Shown in pieces: positions 46,964 to 57,540 of a stretch of DNA of 64,000 nt. The notes below the pieces were generated by a model. The model had not been told where the DNA came from. It did not search any database and saw only the letters and a list, made by a program, of their open reading frames with translations. Source of the DNA: Tricholoma matsutake (lineage: Eukaryota; Basidiomycota; Agaricomycetes; Agaricales; Tricholomataceae); NCBI GenBank assembly GCA_026075535.2, contig AP026546.1:1860001-1924000 (forward strand). The letters run 5' to 3'. Positions within the stretch are counted from its first letter, which is position 1. Every line of letters begins with the position of its first letter. A program made the translations under genes and the position numbers.

Positions 46964-47404
46964 TATAGTCAAAAGTTCCACACTTTGACCTAAATCTTTG
47001 TCTCTCCTCTGCAGTCTGATTGGCTGTGGTCTGGATATGTGGTGGTTCGGGGTCAAGGGGTGCAATGGAGGAATAACTCATGTCCAAACTTGGACCATGA
47101 TCGGGTTCTTCTAGTTTGTGCTGCCCTAGGCAGTGGGGTCAAAGAGTCGGTGGTGTCATTGGAAGGGGAAGGGTCTGTAGGTTTGTGCAGTGTCAAGGGA
47201 AATCATTGTAGTTTTACATCTTCTGCAGATGATCGGTAGTTTATTGTCTCTGCAGATGGTTGCTAGTTTAATGTCTTAGCAGACAATCGCTAGTCTAACG
47301 TCTTTGCGGACAATTGCTTTGCACCTAGTTGTGCTCTGTGATCTGGGGTGTCGATGTGTGTGGGGGTGTCAGCTGGAATGCAGCAATGTTCCCAGTTCTC
47401 TGTG

Positions 47405-47707
47405 TCATCCAAATAAGAGCTGCCTTGCCAGCTCAAATCCACTTTCTTCATCATAGTGGGTGTTCCACTGCAGCTCTTTCCACAGTGGTGGGTTGATTCC
47501 CACCAGTGGTCTTCTGCCTGGGGTTAGGCCATAACAGTCGAGGTAGAATTCCTCGGGGAAGTAGTCATCGTCGTCCAACTCTCCCTCAAAGCACCATTCC
47601 TCGAATTGTGCCTTTACCCAGCCTAAATCCATCTTTGTGCTCCTCCGTGCATAGAGGCAGCACTTTGGGCAGGTTGAGGATACTCTTCTTACCCAGTTGT
47701 CTCTCAT
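47405..47707 (-). CDS. Small ORF downstream of chromovirus pol
   Basis: 100 codons: MRDNWVRRVSSTCPKCCLYA, an acidic middle (EGELDDDDYFPEEFYLDCYG) and GINPPLWKELQWNTHYDEES. It lies between the chromodomain and the polypurine tract, where Tf1-like elements usually have no gene. No family recognised; could be a captured fragment or remains of a 3' reading frame. Confidence 0.4.
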   Translation of the reverse strand: MRDNWVRRVSSTCPKCCLYARRSTKMDLGWVKAQFEEWCFEGELDDDDYFPEEFYLDCYGLTPGRRPLVGINPPLWKELQWNTHYDEESGFELARQLLFG

Positions 47708-47947
47708 TATCCAGAATATGATTCCATGGGGGCATTCCCAAGAGGGTTGCCCCAGCAGTCTGTTTGTTCTTGGTGACTGGTCAATGACTCATCATCCAGT
47801 CACCATGTTCTTTTTATATTTATCAATGGAGGGGTGAGGGTGAACATGAAGGGCATCAATGTTTGATGCATTTTGGGTCGATTGTCATCTAGCAGGTGTC
47901 AGGGGTGTTGTTGTGTTGTGTTCAGGAAAGGGGGTTTTGGGTTCTCA

Positions 47948-48649
47948 TTAGAGGTGGTACCTCTTCTTATATGCCGTCAGGATCTCAGGGGCATTTTTCA
48001 AGTTTGATTCAGGTTCCCATGTGTTTTCGGATGTCGGGTAGTCGACCCATTTCATCAGGTAATGGCGTGTCTTGCCATGCTTCTTGTGTGCGATGATTGC
48101 TTCCACTTCGTATCCATTTTCTCCTTCCACAAGGTTGGGTGGTGGAGTCAGGAAGTTTTGTCCATGAGTGTCATTCTCATGGTATCGCATGAGTAAAGCC
48201 ACATGGAATACTGGGTGGATCTTCCATCTCAGCTGCAGTTTCAATCAGTATGTCATTCTCGACAGGGTGTCTTCAATCAAGAAGGGCCCTTCTTGTTTTG
48301 GCGCCAATTTTCTCATTGGGTAGCCAATCTTCAGATTCTTGGAGTCAAGCCATACTTGTTCTCCAACCTTGAATGGTTCATATCGCCCTTTCATTCGGGC
48401 AGCCATAGCCTGTCTGGCTAGTTTGTGTGTGGCAAGAGCTTCTGTTCTTGCAGAGAGAAGTTCTTGGATCCTCTGTTCAGCGGCCAGCATGTTCATCTTT
48501 TCGTAAGGGGTGGGGATAGTGCATGGTTGATATCCCATCATCAAGTAAAATGGCAAATGTTTTACTGCAGAGTGTGTCTTCTGGTTATGCGCGAATTCTG
48601 CCATTGGGAGATAACACTCCCAATCTTTGGGTTTGTTTGAACAGAACAT
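47948..48649 (-). pseudogene. Integrase C-terminal region and chromodomain
   Basis: One frame broken by a single TGA at 48245-48247, where homologues have Arg (TYRLKL). The N-terminal half reads MAEFAHNQKTHSAVKHLPFY and VWLDSKNLKIGYPMRKLAPK. After the TGA comes IHPVFHVALLMRY, then EVEAIIAHKKHGKTRHYLMK and WVDYPTSENTWEPESNL, a chromodomain with the aromatic W.DY..SENTWEP core. In chromoviruses it directs integration to methylated-histone chromatin. Confidence 0.92.
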
Positions 48650-49790
48650 GCGGAGGTAAACCTCTAGCTCTTGGTTTACTCACTCTGTTTCTCCATCGGT
48701 CTGGGGGTGATAGGCAGTGCTCATGGATAGCTTGATCCCAAGCAGTCATCTGAGTTCTTGGAAGAGTTTGGATGCAAATTGAGGGTCTCTGTCTGAGATG
48801 ATTCTTCTGGGGAGTCCAAATGTTGTGTATACATGGCACAGGTAAAGGTCTGCAGCACCAAGTGCATTGATCGTCTTTGCACAAGGGATAAAAATTACCC
48901 CCTTTGTAAGACCATGGTCTACCATGACCATGATTGAGTCAAATCCATTTATTACGGGCAGATCCATAATAAAATCTGTTGTCACCAGCTCAAACGGTCT
49001 GCTGGCATTGGACAATATCGGTGTCAGTGGTGGGGTTGTCGGGTGCATGTTGATCTTCATTTGCTGGCACTTTGCGCAGCCTTCGACATACTTCTTTATG
49101 AAGTTGGCCATTCCTGGCCACCAGTAGTCTTGTTGGATTAGTTTGATCATCTGCCATTGTCCATGGTGCCCTGTTGTGATGCTATCATGGTATTTCCATA
49201 TGATCACTCGGTGGAGGGTTTCGTCTTGTGGCACATAGTATCTGTCTTTGAAAAAGAGCAGGCCATCTTCGAATTTCCAGTCCTCCAATGCAGACTTGAT
49301 TGGGGGAGTTCCATTGTTTTTCAGGGCTTGTAAAGCATCATTTACAAGGTCATCCTTCATTATTGCTGAGACCAGCGCTCCCTGAAGCTCAGCATCAATC
49401 GTTTTCATGAATAGTTTGTCAGCAAGGATGGTCTTGTCCTCGTTGTCGGTGTCTTCTTCAGCTATGTGATCTGCTCTCCTCGATAGGGTGTCAGATTGTA
49501 CCATCTGTGATCCTGGTACATGTTGTAGCTTTAGGTCGAATTGTGACAGGTAGATGCCCCATCTAGCCTGTCGTCGGTTCAGTTTCTGTGCCTGACAGAA
49601 GTACGTCAGGTTCTTGTGGTCGGATAGTACCATCACAGGGATTGGCGTCCCCTGTAGGTAGTGTCTCCATGTTTCCAGCACTCGGATTACTCCCAGTAGT
49701 TCCCTGTAATATATCTCCTAATTTCTTTCTGCTTCATTGAAAGAATGAGAGATGTATCCGCATGGGTGCCAATCTCCATTGGCATCCTGT
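48650..49790 (-). pseudogene. RNase H and integrase core
   Basis: 49681-48746: VLETWRHYLQGTPIPVMVLS, DHKNLTYFCQAQKLNRRQAR (RNase H end), the zinc finger of integrase YHDSITTGHHGQWQMIKLIQ then GCAKCQQMK, then the core with TTDFIMDLPVINGFDSIMVM, LPRRIISDRDPQFASKLFQE (first and second catalytic Asp). The third catalytic residue region is in a shifted frame around 48720-48660 (STAYHPQTDG-type DNA, QTDGETEW visible on the minus strand). Frame breaks near 48750 and 49700. Confidence 0.9.
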
Positions 49791-50972
49791 TGTCAAAGCA
49801 CTGTGCCTGTCACAAATTTCGAGGCATCAGATTCCACCACAAATGGTTTCGTTGTGTCTGGCATCAGCAGTACTGGGGCTTCATTGAACTTCCTTTTTAG
49901 TGCATTGAACAACTGCTGGCAGTCGTTCGTCCATTCGAATTTCTTATCCTTCTTTGTCAAATCATTCAGTGGTCTGGCCAGATCTGCGAAATGTCCACTG
50001 AATTGTTGATAGAAGTTTCCGAATCCTAGGAAGGATCTCACATCCTTCACTGTCCTTGGCGTAGGCCAGTCCTTGATCCCAGCCAGTTTCATGTTGTCCA
50101 TTGCAAGTTTGTTGGGCCTGATGATCATGCCCAAGAAGTTGACTTCTTGCACATTGAACTTGCACTTCTCTATTTTCAGGTAGAGGTCGCATTGTCATAA
50201 TTGTTCAAGGACCCTTTCAGTCCTCATCCAGTGTTCTTCTTCCATTTTCGAGAAGATCAGGTTGTTGTCCATATAAATGATGAGCCATCCTTCATCTAGC
50301 ATGTCTTGGAAGAGATCATTCATCATGGCCTGGAATGTTGCCGGTGAGTTGCACAGCCCAAAGAACATCACCATTGGCTCAAATAGCCCTTGGTTAGTCT
50401 TGAATGCTGCCTTCCACTCATCTCCTTTCTTTATCCATACATTATGATATCCCCATCAGATATCAAGTTTCGTGAAAAATTTCGCTCCCTCCAGCTTGTC
50501 CAAGAGGTCCCCAATCAGTGGCAGGGGGTAGTTGTTCCGGATTGTTCCTTCGTTCAGATAGCGATAGTCTTGGCAAGGTTGCAGAGTGTCAGAATCCTTC
50601 TTTGATACAAAGAAGAATGGGGATGCCATGGGTGATTTTGACGAATATGCCAATGACCAGTTCTCCCCGTACATATGCAATTAGGAGGTCTGTCACATCT
50701 TGTTTGTGGGTTTCTCCCATTGCTTGTATTTCCATGCTGGTGTCCATCAGTAGTTCCTCATCAGGTACTTCTTCGACCTTTACTTGAGGGGGGGTCTCCC
50801 TGGGCATAGGTACTTCAGCATTGATGGTACCATGATCTGGGGTCCTATAATCGTGGGTCGGGGTAGTCCCTTGTTGAGGGTTGTTTATCATGTTTTGTAG
50901 TGTCGTTTTCATGCTCCTTTTGCCGGTGCTTCCCTCCCCTGTGGAGGTTAGCAGTTCTTTCATTTTTTGCAT
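49791..50972 (-). pseudogene. Reverse transcriptase of the chromovirus
   Basis: 50690-50456: [23 protein letters not shown] start with [20 protein letters not shown] and [18 protein letters not shown]. Around 50290-50250 the catalytic box reads YMDNNLIFS where YMDD is expected. 50152-49793: [40 protein letters not shown] and [20 protein letters not shown]. Stops include TGA at about 50196 where Arg is usual (EQL-stop-QCDLYLK). The altered Asp in the active site alone would abolish activity. Confidence 0.9.
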
Positions 50973-51149
50973 GATTCATTGTGTCCTGTTGCATTCATTG
51001 TTTTTGCCCTTCTCCAGTTGTTTCTTCTTCTTCTGGTTTTCCTGGGTCTTGGTGATGGCGCATCTCGCTGCTTCGAGATTCCTTTCTTCTTTAGGAGTGC
51101 CCTTGGCCCTGGTCTTTGTGACAGCTTTCTGGATCAAATTCAGCTCTTT

Positions 51150-51420
51150 TGCTTTCTTCTCGGAAAGCCTTTCCTTTGTTTTTGCCACGGCCAGTCGGGC
51201 TCGGGCAAGGTTCCTTTCTTTCTCTTCGGAGAGCCTCTTTCTTGTTTTTGCCAGGGCCAGTTGGGCTCAGACGAGGTTCCTTTCTTTCTCTTCAAAGAGC
51301 CTCTTTCTTGTTTTTGCCATGGCCAATCTGGCTCGGGTTAGGCTTCTCTCGTTTTCTTCAGAGAGCCTCTGTCTTGTTTTGGCCACGATGCGTCAGATTT
51401 GTGCCATTTTGTCATTGGGT
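51150..51420 (-). repeat. 66-bp tandem repeat coding a coiled-coil linker between protease and RT
   Basis: About four copies, period close to 66 bp (GGTTCCTTTCTTTCTCTTC at 51209 and 51274, a third near 51340). On the minus strand each reads like ARARLAVAKTKERLSEKKAK or KTRKRLSEEKERNL, strongly helical and charged. Related gypsy elements have only a short acidic linker here. Confidence 0.7.
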
Positions 51421-51484
51421 GCCTTCCTTTCAGTGTTGACCCTGGGGAGCTTTAGGGTGTTCTGGAGGGCCCATTCGGCTCTTC

Positions 51485-51973
51485 TCATCTTCTCCAAGAT
51501 TTGTTGGAATTGAGCCTATTGTCCTTCATCTCAGAACTCAAGAGTTCCTTCTTCCAGTCGATGATCGGGTTTACCTCCCGCAGCCATGACAGACCCAGGA
51601 TTACCGATTCTTTGCCTAGTCCAGCGACCAGGTATTCCATTGGGTAGCTCTGTCCATTGATGTGGAGCCTCCCTTTCATGTATCTTGTAATTGTTCCCTG
51701 TTTGTTCAGGGTTCCATCCATGTTTGTGGCCCGGATGGTATAGCCTAAGGGATATGTCTTGATCCCTTCTTGTTCGACGAATTTTGAGTCAATAAAGACT
51801 CCTCCTGCTCCAGAATCAAGGAGCACATTCATTGCAATGTCTTTCCCATTGTCTGACTCAGCTACCCAAATAGACAGGTGCATAGATTGTCTATTCATGG
51901 TAGCCAAGAGTACAGACCCTACAGAAACTACAGCGGTGACTGGCGTCATATCAGGCCGCTGTTCTAAAAACAC
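51485..51973 (-). pseudogene. Chromovirus retropepsin
   Basis: 163 codons: VGSVLLATMNRQSMHLSIWV, MNVLLDSGAGGVFIDSKFVE (active site DSGAGG), IKTYPLGYTIRATNMDGTLN, LVAGLGKESVILGLSWLREV (ILGLSWL flap-side motif) and NPIIDWKKELL. All protease motifs are present; the frame ends shortly after. Confidence 0.92.
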
Positions 51974-52991
51974 AATTCCTCTATGAGGTTAATGGCTCGT
52001 TCTTTCTCTTCTTTGTCTAGTTCATCCAGCATCGTGCGGATCTTCTGATAGGTGTCCACCCCAGTCTTCTTCTGGGTGAAGCGGAGGGGGTGCTGACCCT
52101 GTCTGGGTGGGGTCCTTTCCATCCTTATGGTCGGATGATCGGTGTCCTGGTTGGTGGCAGATGAAATACAATCTCTTTTGGAGATGTTCCATGCATTCTT
52201 CATTTGTCAGTCAGTTGATGTCAAGAGAGGGCTGTCCTTTCTTCGTCATTTCTTTTGTCTTCTGGTTTTGCCTGATCTTTCCCAGGATTGCCATGGCCTG
52301 TTTCCATTGGCCTTCGTATTTCGAAGCTGCCTTTATCCAGCCTTCAACAGTGTTGGGTACTGTCTCCATTGTGTGTACCCTCTTCAGTAATTTGGGATGC
52401 AGTCTGTCCATGAAGTACTCGATCATGGCTGCATCTTCAGTGATTCCTGTCCTGTCTTTCAGGATGTGGAAGTTTGCCACATATTCTTCGAGGTTGTTTG
52501 AGATTTTTAATCTCTGTCTTTGCTGTTCTGGCATCGTCGATCGGTGAGAAGGCCTCTAGAACCTTCTGTCAGAAGCCTGCATATTCTCCGAGTCCCTCGG
52601 ACTGGTGTTGATTGACAAATGCCTGCGCCCAGGCAGCAGCTGTCCCTCCATTCATGAAGGACAGTGTGAAGATGATCTTCTTGTCATTCGTGTGGTAGAC
52701 TTGGTCATTGATTTGCAAGTACAGGTCTATCTCCTGCAGGAACTTGGCAGTCTTGGTCCACTCTCCTGAGAAGTCTGTGGGTGATCGGATTTAAATGTCC
52801 TTTACAGACATTGTCGGTGCATTTGGGGCGGGTTTGGACATCTCGTTGTGGAGGTTGTTGGTTTTGTCTGTTAGGAAGTGGGTGGATGTTTTGGGTGGGG
52901 GTGTGTGTGGTTGTTCAAAGTCTTCATCAGTGAGGAAATCTCCTCTTTGTCTGTCAGTTGATCTGTAGAACCAACGGTGTGCTGGGGTCAA
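51964..52991 (-). pseudogene. Chromovirus Gag
   Basis: 52991-52791 gives the N-terminus (RSTDRQRGDFLTDEDFEQPH), a central part around 52760-52560 lies in broken frames (QVYHTNDKKIIFTLSFMNGG), and 52534-52211 has LEEYVANFHILKDRTGITED, MIEYFMDRLHPKLLKRVHTM and WIKAASKYEGQWKQAMAIL, the gag capsid C-terminal signature. The zinc knuckle expected at the end is replaced by ISKRDCISSATNQDTDHP, apparently decayed. Confidence 0.85.
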
Positions 52992-53072
52992 GTAATGGAC
53001 TAGTCTTCCATTGTATCAGTACCAAGATGAACCTGGCTGTGGTTCTGCTTCTCTTTTTTTTTTTTTTTTTTT

Positions 53073-53594
53073 GGGTCAAAAAGTTATAACGCGGCGCCCG
53101 ATCGCAGTCCGCGGTAGAGACGTACAAGCAGAGTACACTACGCCCAGCCCAAGTCCTCCTCCTGCTAATCTTCGCACCAACCACCTGGATAGCTGCAATG
53201 ACCACTAAGGGGGCCCCCTTTATCGAGTAAACGGACTTGCCAGTGGTGGCGTACCGACAACCTGGACTTGACGATCGTGTTCCCCGATCCCTATGGGTAT
53301 GCGTGCAAGATTTAGGGGATACTGCCGCCCCGACGTGAGCCTCTCAGCTCGGAAAGGAAAGCGTATTCGACTTGCATTGTCGTAACGCATGACCGACAGA
53401 GGATCTGGAAGCGCTCAGGCGCCTCCCCGAACCAGTACCTAGTTTCGTGTCCCCCCTCCCTGACAGTCGCTCCTGAACACGGGTGGGCCCCCTTTATGAG
53501 GGTTAACGGACTCGCCTGGTGCCCTACAGCCACCCCGACATACCGATAACACTAGCTAGAACCAGACGAGGGTCATACGCCCTGCGCGCACAAC
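53073..53594 (-). other. LINE 3' untranslated region
   Basis: About 520 nt between the ORF2 stop and the poly-A. The last part (53073-53116: GGGTCAAAAAGTTATAACGC then CGATCGCAGTCCGCGG on the plus strand) is shared with the tail of the nested element at 57567-57610. GGGCCCCCTTTAT followed by AACGGACT occurs twice (53210 and 53488), an internal duplication. Confidence 0.8.
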
Positions 53595-56500
53595 CTATCC
53601 TGGATCCCACGCAAGTGAGTTGAACGACCCGAGAACCGGGTTATTGTCCAAGAATTTGTTGAAGCCTTCAATGGTGTCGGGGCTTGCACGAGTTTCTTTG
53701 CGATCCACCTCAGGGCAGACGCGTAGTAAATGGTCTCGAGTTTGTATCTCGGGGCCAAGGCACCAACATTGGTATTCCCCGTCGAGGGATAAACGTTGAC
53801 AATACTCCCCTATAGGAGCATGGCCAGTAATCATACGAGTTGCATGGGAAGTCAAAGTAGTATTGTTCCCCATAACTTTCAGCCAAGGCCCACCTTTGTG
53901 AGTCGAGGGTAGTACCGGCTTTCCACCAACTCCTTTGAGTTGGTAGAAGTGCCATCCACGATACACCGGATCTGAGAACCGGGTGTGCCAATCCTTACAA
54001 ACGGCCTTTTCGACCTGGTTTTTAAGGTAGTCTAGAGACGTCCATGGGTGTCTGCCCACGGAGATCTTGGTAGATGTAGCTACATCATGAGCCATCTTAT
54101 GTACGTTCCATTCGAATTTCGAGGGGACATGCCAGAATGTAACGTTTCTCTCCTCGTCCCCAGCTAGCCAGGGGCGAAGGGAGCGGCAGGCGTCCAGGGC
54201 AAAGATCTGCCCAGAGCGTGGTTTTGGATCAATTAGGGACTCAATGCCCGTAGTAGAATCCGAGAATATCACCAACTTCTTGCATCCTCTGCCGCACGCA
54301 GCGGAGACGCCAAGTTGGAGAGCGAAAAGTTCGACTTCCGGGGGGGTTCTCCTCCCAGAAGCTGAGACAACGCGATCTACCTGCTCTCCCTGTCCGAAGA
54401 CAAGAGCGCAGGCGACAGCTTGGAATTTAGCATCAGTGGGCACCGAGGCGTCCACTGCAACGACGAGAGTGTCTTCCTCTGCCTGAGCAGAGGCCCAGGC
54501 CTTATCGAGGTCACTCCTGTAAGAGTTCCTCGCTCCATCCTCCTTAGAGGTGAGGCGATGAGAGGAGAAGCGAGTGGGGAATAAATCCTTCACTCTGTTT
54601 CCAGGTGTGTTTTCATCCCCAAAGGGGTCGAATTCATCGCCTGGTACACGGGCCAGAGCTGCAGCCAAAGCGACAGATGGGCCTTGTAGGGTGAGTGTGT
54701 CAAGCACGTTCCCTCCCCAGAGTCCTAGCTCATGAGAGTGGGTGGTCCCTACGTGATTGGGCCCTAAGATTGCTCTTAGAGGGTGAGATGGAGCCAATAG
54801 GGGGGTTCTGAACACCCCTCTGTCGACTAGACGACGCAGTAACAGCTGCATAGGCAGCAGTCCAGCAATACTTTCCAGGCCACCGATTGGGGTGGTTCTG
54901 AATGCACCGAGGATCCAACGTGCAGCGATGGACTGCACTTGGGCCAACGTTTTGATGACCCCTTTGACGCGAGCGCCTTTGAAGTGCCATAGTCTAAGTC
55001 CGTATGTCATGATAGGTATGACACACGAACGGTACAGAAGGCGTTTCTGCATAGGGGTTAGCCCTCTGACAGAATTGCCGAGCATTCCCATCGCCCTCAC
55101 AGTGGTGAGGGCTTTGGTGGAATAAAACCGCGTGTGCTCCTTGAAAGAGAGCTTGCGGTCGAAGAAAAAACCAAGGTACCTCCAGGTAACCTTGGGCTTG
55201 AGGGGAGTGTTGCCCGTGTATGGGGCAAAGCCAAGATCGATGGGCAGGGGGGTGAACCTCCTCACCCTTGAGAAATGAAATATTTCGGACTTGTCATGTT
55301 CGAGCACAAGTCCAAGGGAGGTGAATGCCTGGAAGATCCAGCCATACGCTGTTTTAAGGAGGGGGATGTTATCCTCCAACTGTGGGGAGCGAGCGATGAG
55401 GGTGCCATCGTCCACATAAGACATGAGATCGACATCTCTGCCGATTTCGCTTCTTCTGAAGAGCTTCATAATGGGCGTCAAATATAACGCCGATAAGACA
55501 GGGGACAAGGCAGAGCCTTGACCCACCCCCACATCGGCTGCAAAGGAGCCAGATGAGAAAGCGTTCCACTTGTAGGTCGTCTTGCGACCGACTAGATATG
55601 AACGGAAGAAGTTCACTACTTGTGCAGGAAACCCCGACCGAGAGATGACCTCCAACAGAACCTGGTGGTTCAGGGAGGGGAAGAACTGAGCGATGTCGAA
55701 AGCGACAACGCTCGTTTTGAGTCCTTTAGCCCATCCTGCTCTGACCAGGTGGGTAAGGTAGATTCCTGCGTCCTCAGTGGAACGCTGGGCGACGCCTCCG
55801 AACTGATTCTGCTCGAAGGCCTCGTGAGCGACACCGTCGAACTGAAGTCGCCTAGACAACATCTTTTTGACTAACTTGCCCAGAGTGTTCAGGAGCACGA
55901 TGGGCCTGAATGACTTAGGTGTAGAGTAATTAGGCTTCCCTGGTTTCGGGATGATAACCGACAGGGATTCCTTAAAGTGATCTGGCCAGTGGCCAGCAGT
56001 GATGCACGCCTCAGCAATGCGGGTGATGAGCCCTGCCACTTCCGGGTTGCTACACCAGTGTTTTAGGTGCGACCACGTAACATGATCGGGACCTGGAGCG
56101 GAACGGGAAGAACACGCGCTTAGCGCTTCTTTCATTTCCGTGACGGAGAACGAGATCCAGGCCCTTTCAGGTACCGGATCAAGTCCATCAAGAATGCTCA
56201 GATCGACTACTCGATCTGATGCGGCATTGTAGGACCCATCAAGGGCAGCCCAGAGGGAATCCAGATCGTTGCAAGGTTCTCCCTGATAGGAGATCGCCTC
56301 ATACGACGGGAGGTTGTGTTGGTGAGTCCAGGACATCAGATCCCAGGGTCGTCTATTCATCATAGCCACTTCTTGGATACAGTCATCGAAAAAGTCACGC
56401 TTCGCTTGTCACATGACTCTCCTATAATGCTTCCAGTCCTCCCCATCCCGGGAGGCCCTGTACGCGTCTAGGGCGCCACTGCATTCGTCTGTCCACCAAC

Positions 56501-57464
56501 CTTTGGACGACTTGCCGAGGCGAGATTCCTTGGCATGGTTTTCCCATGCCTTGTTTAAAATCGTTGATATCGCCGAAACGACATCATCGATTTCTGCCGA
56601 CGTTTCTCCATGCCAGTTTAGCCACGGATTTAGAGCGGAGGAGACAGCATCACGATATGATGCTTCCTCCTCAGATCCTTTTTTGATGGACCACTTGGTA
56701 ACCGGGACCAGAGATCCTGGGCCAGGCAGCACTAACATCAGAGGAGCATGGTCAGACGTCCCCCTGGCTTCAGGTACGATCTCACAGTACAATACAAATC
56801 TAAGATCTGTGGGTACAAACATCAGGTTGATCACCATGGGGTGAAGGCCCTGTTGAGGGGGGAAGTGGGTAGGGCCCTCCACTACTGGTAGGGCTCTGGT
56901 CAGGCCTAATGCCGTAGCCGTTTCCACTAAGTGGTCAGCATGAATTGAGTGTTCAGGCCCCTGGGGATCCCAGGATGCGTGTCTCACGTTGAAATCGCCG
57001 CACATGAAGTGTAAGCGTGGGATCGTCATGACGTTCTCAAAAAGGAGCGTGATGGCAGAGTGTTGGCTATCCGAGTAGACGTTAGCGAGTAGCATGACGT
57101 CCTCCCCTATTCCCAGTGAGAACAGAAGGATGTCACAACTATTGATCAGATCTCGTCTGAGACCTGGTCTTAAGTTAGCGATGCTGTTTGCAAAGTAGAC
57201 AGCAACGCGTGGGGGGGAATCAATACCCGAGGGGCGCACTAATGTTCCCCAGTTTGGGCTCATTGGTGCGCCTATAACTTCCTCCCCTTCCCTGTTGTGG
57301 GCAGAGGGGGCGTGTCTTATCAATCGCCAAGGCGGCTCTTGGATGAAAAGCAAATCGTAATCATCTACGAAATCGGCCAGTAAAGAGTCCATGTACCCCC
57401 AATTACGGTTTACATTTTGACTAAATATGCGTAGCTGAGGGGTAGATCTAAGTCTGTCCCTCAT
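53595..57464 (-). pseudogene. LINE ORF2: endonuclease, reverse transcriptase, RNase H; one internal TGA
   Basis: One frame of 1,289 residues from ATG 57464, interrupted only by TGA at 56409-56411. Endonuclease (first about 230 residues): IFSQNVNRNWGYMDSL, LLFIQEPPWRL, CGDFNVRHASWDP, TSDHAPLMLVL. RT (from about 56200): SFRPIVLLNTLGKLVKKMLS, SVVAFDIAQFFPSLNHQVLL, GSALSPVLSALYLTPIM and the catalytic SYVDDGTLIA near 55410-55430. RNase H: VAVDASVPTDAKFQAVACAL, VELFALQLG, VIFSDSTTGIESL and HVPSKFEWNVHKMAHDVA, giving the D-E-D-H set. C-terminal zinc cluster CWCLGPEIQTRDHLLRVC. All catalytic residues look intact. The TGA (HYRRVM-stop-QAKRDFFDD) fits a CGA to TGA change; ORF2 starts directly after the ORF1 stop (TAAATG at 57467-57462). 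Confidence 0.95.
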
Positions 57465-57540
57465 TTACGTTCGGCCACCGCGTCCTGCGGGATGGTGAGT
57501 AGGAGGAGAGCGAGAGTTGCGTCTCACACTCACCTCATCA
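57465..57540 (-). other. Displaced 3' end of LINE ORF1 and ORF1/ORF2 junction
   Basis: Contains the second target copy (minus strand TGATGAGGTGAGT), then VRRNSRSPPTHHPAGRGGRT, TAA, and immediately ATG of ORF2. The stop codon directly followed by the next start suggests reinitiation of translation for ORF2. Confidence 0.8.

Noticed and set aside
50881..51513. Plus-strand 210-codon Phe-rich frame
   Set aside because: Antisense of the chromovirus linker repeat between protease and RT.
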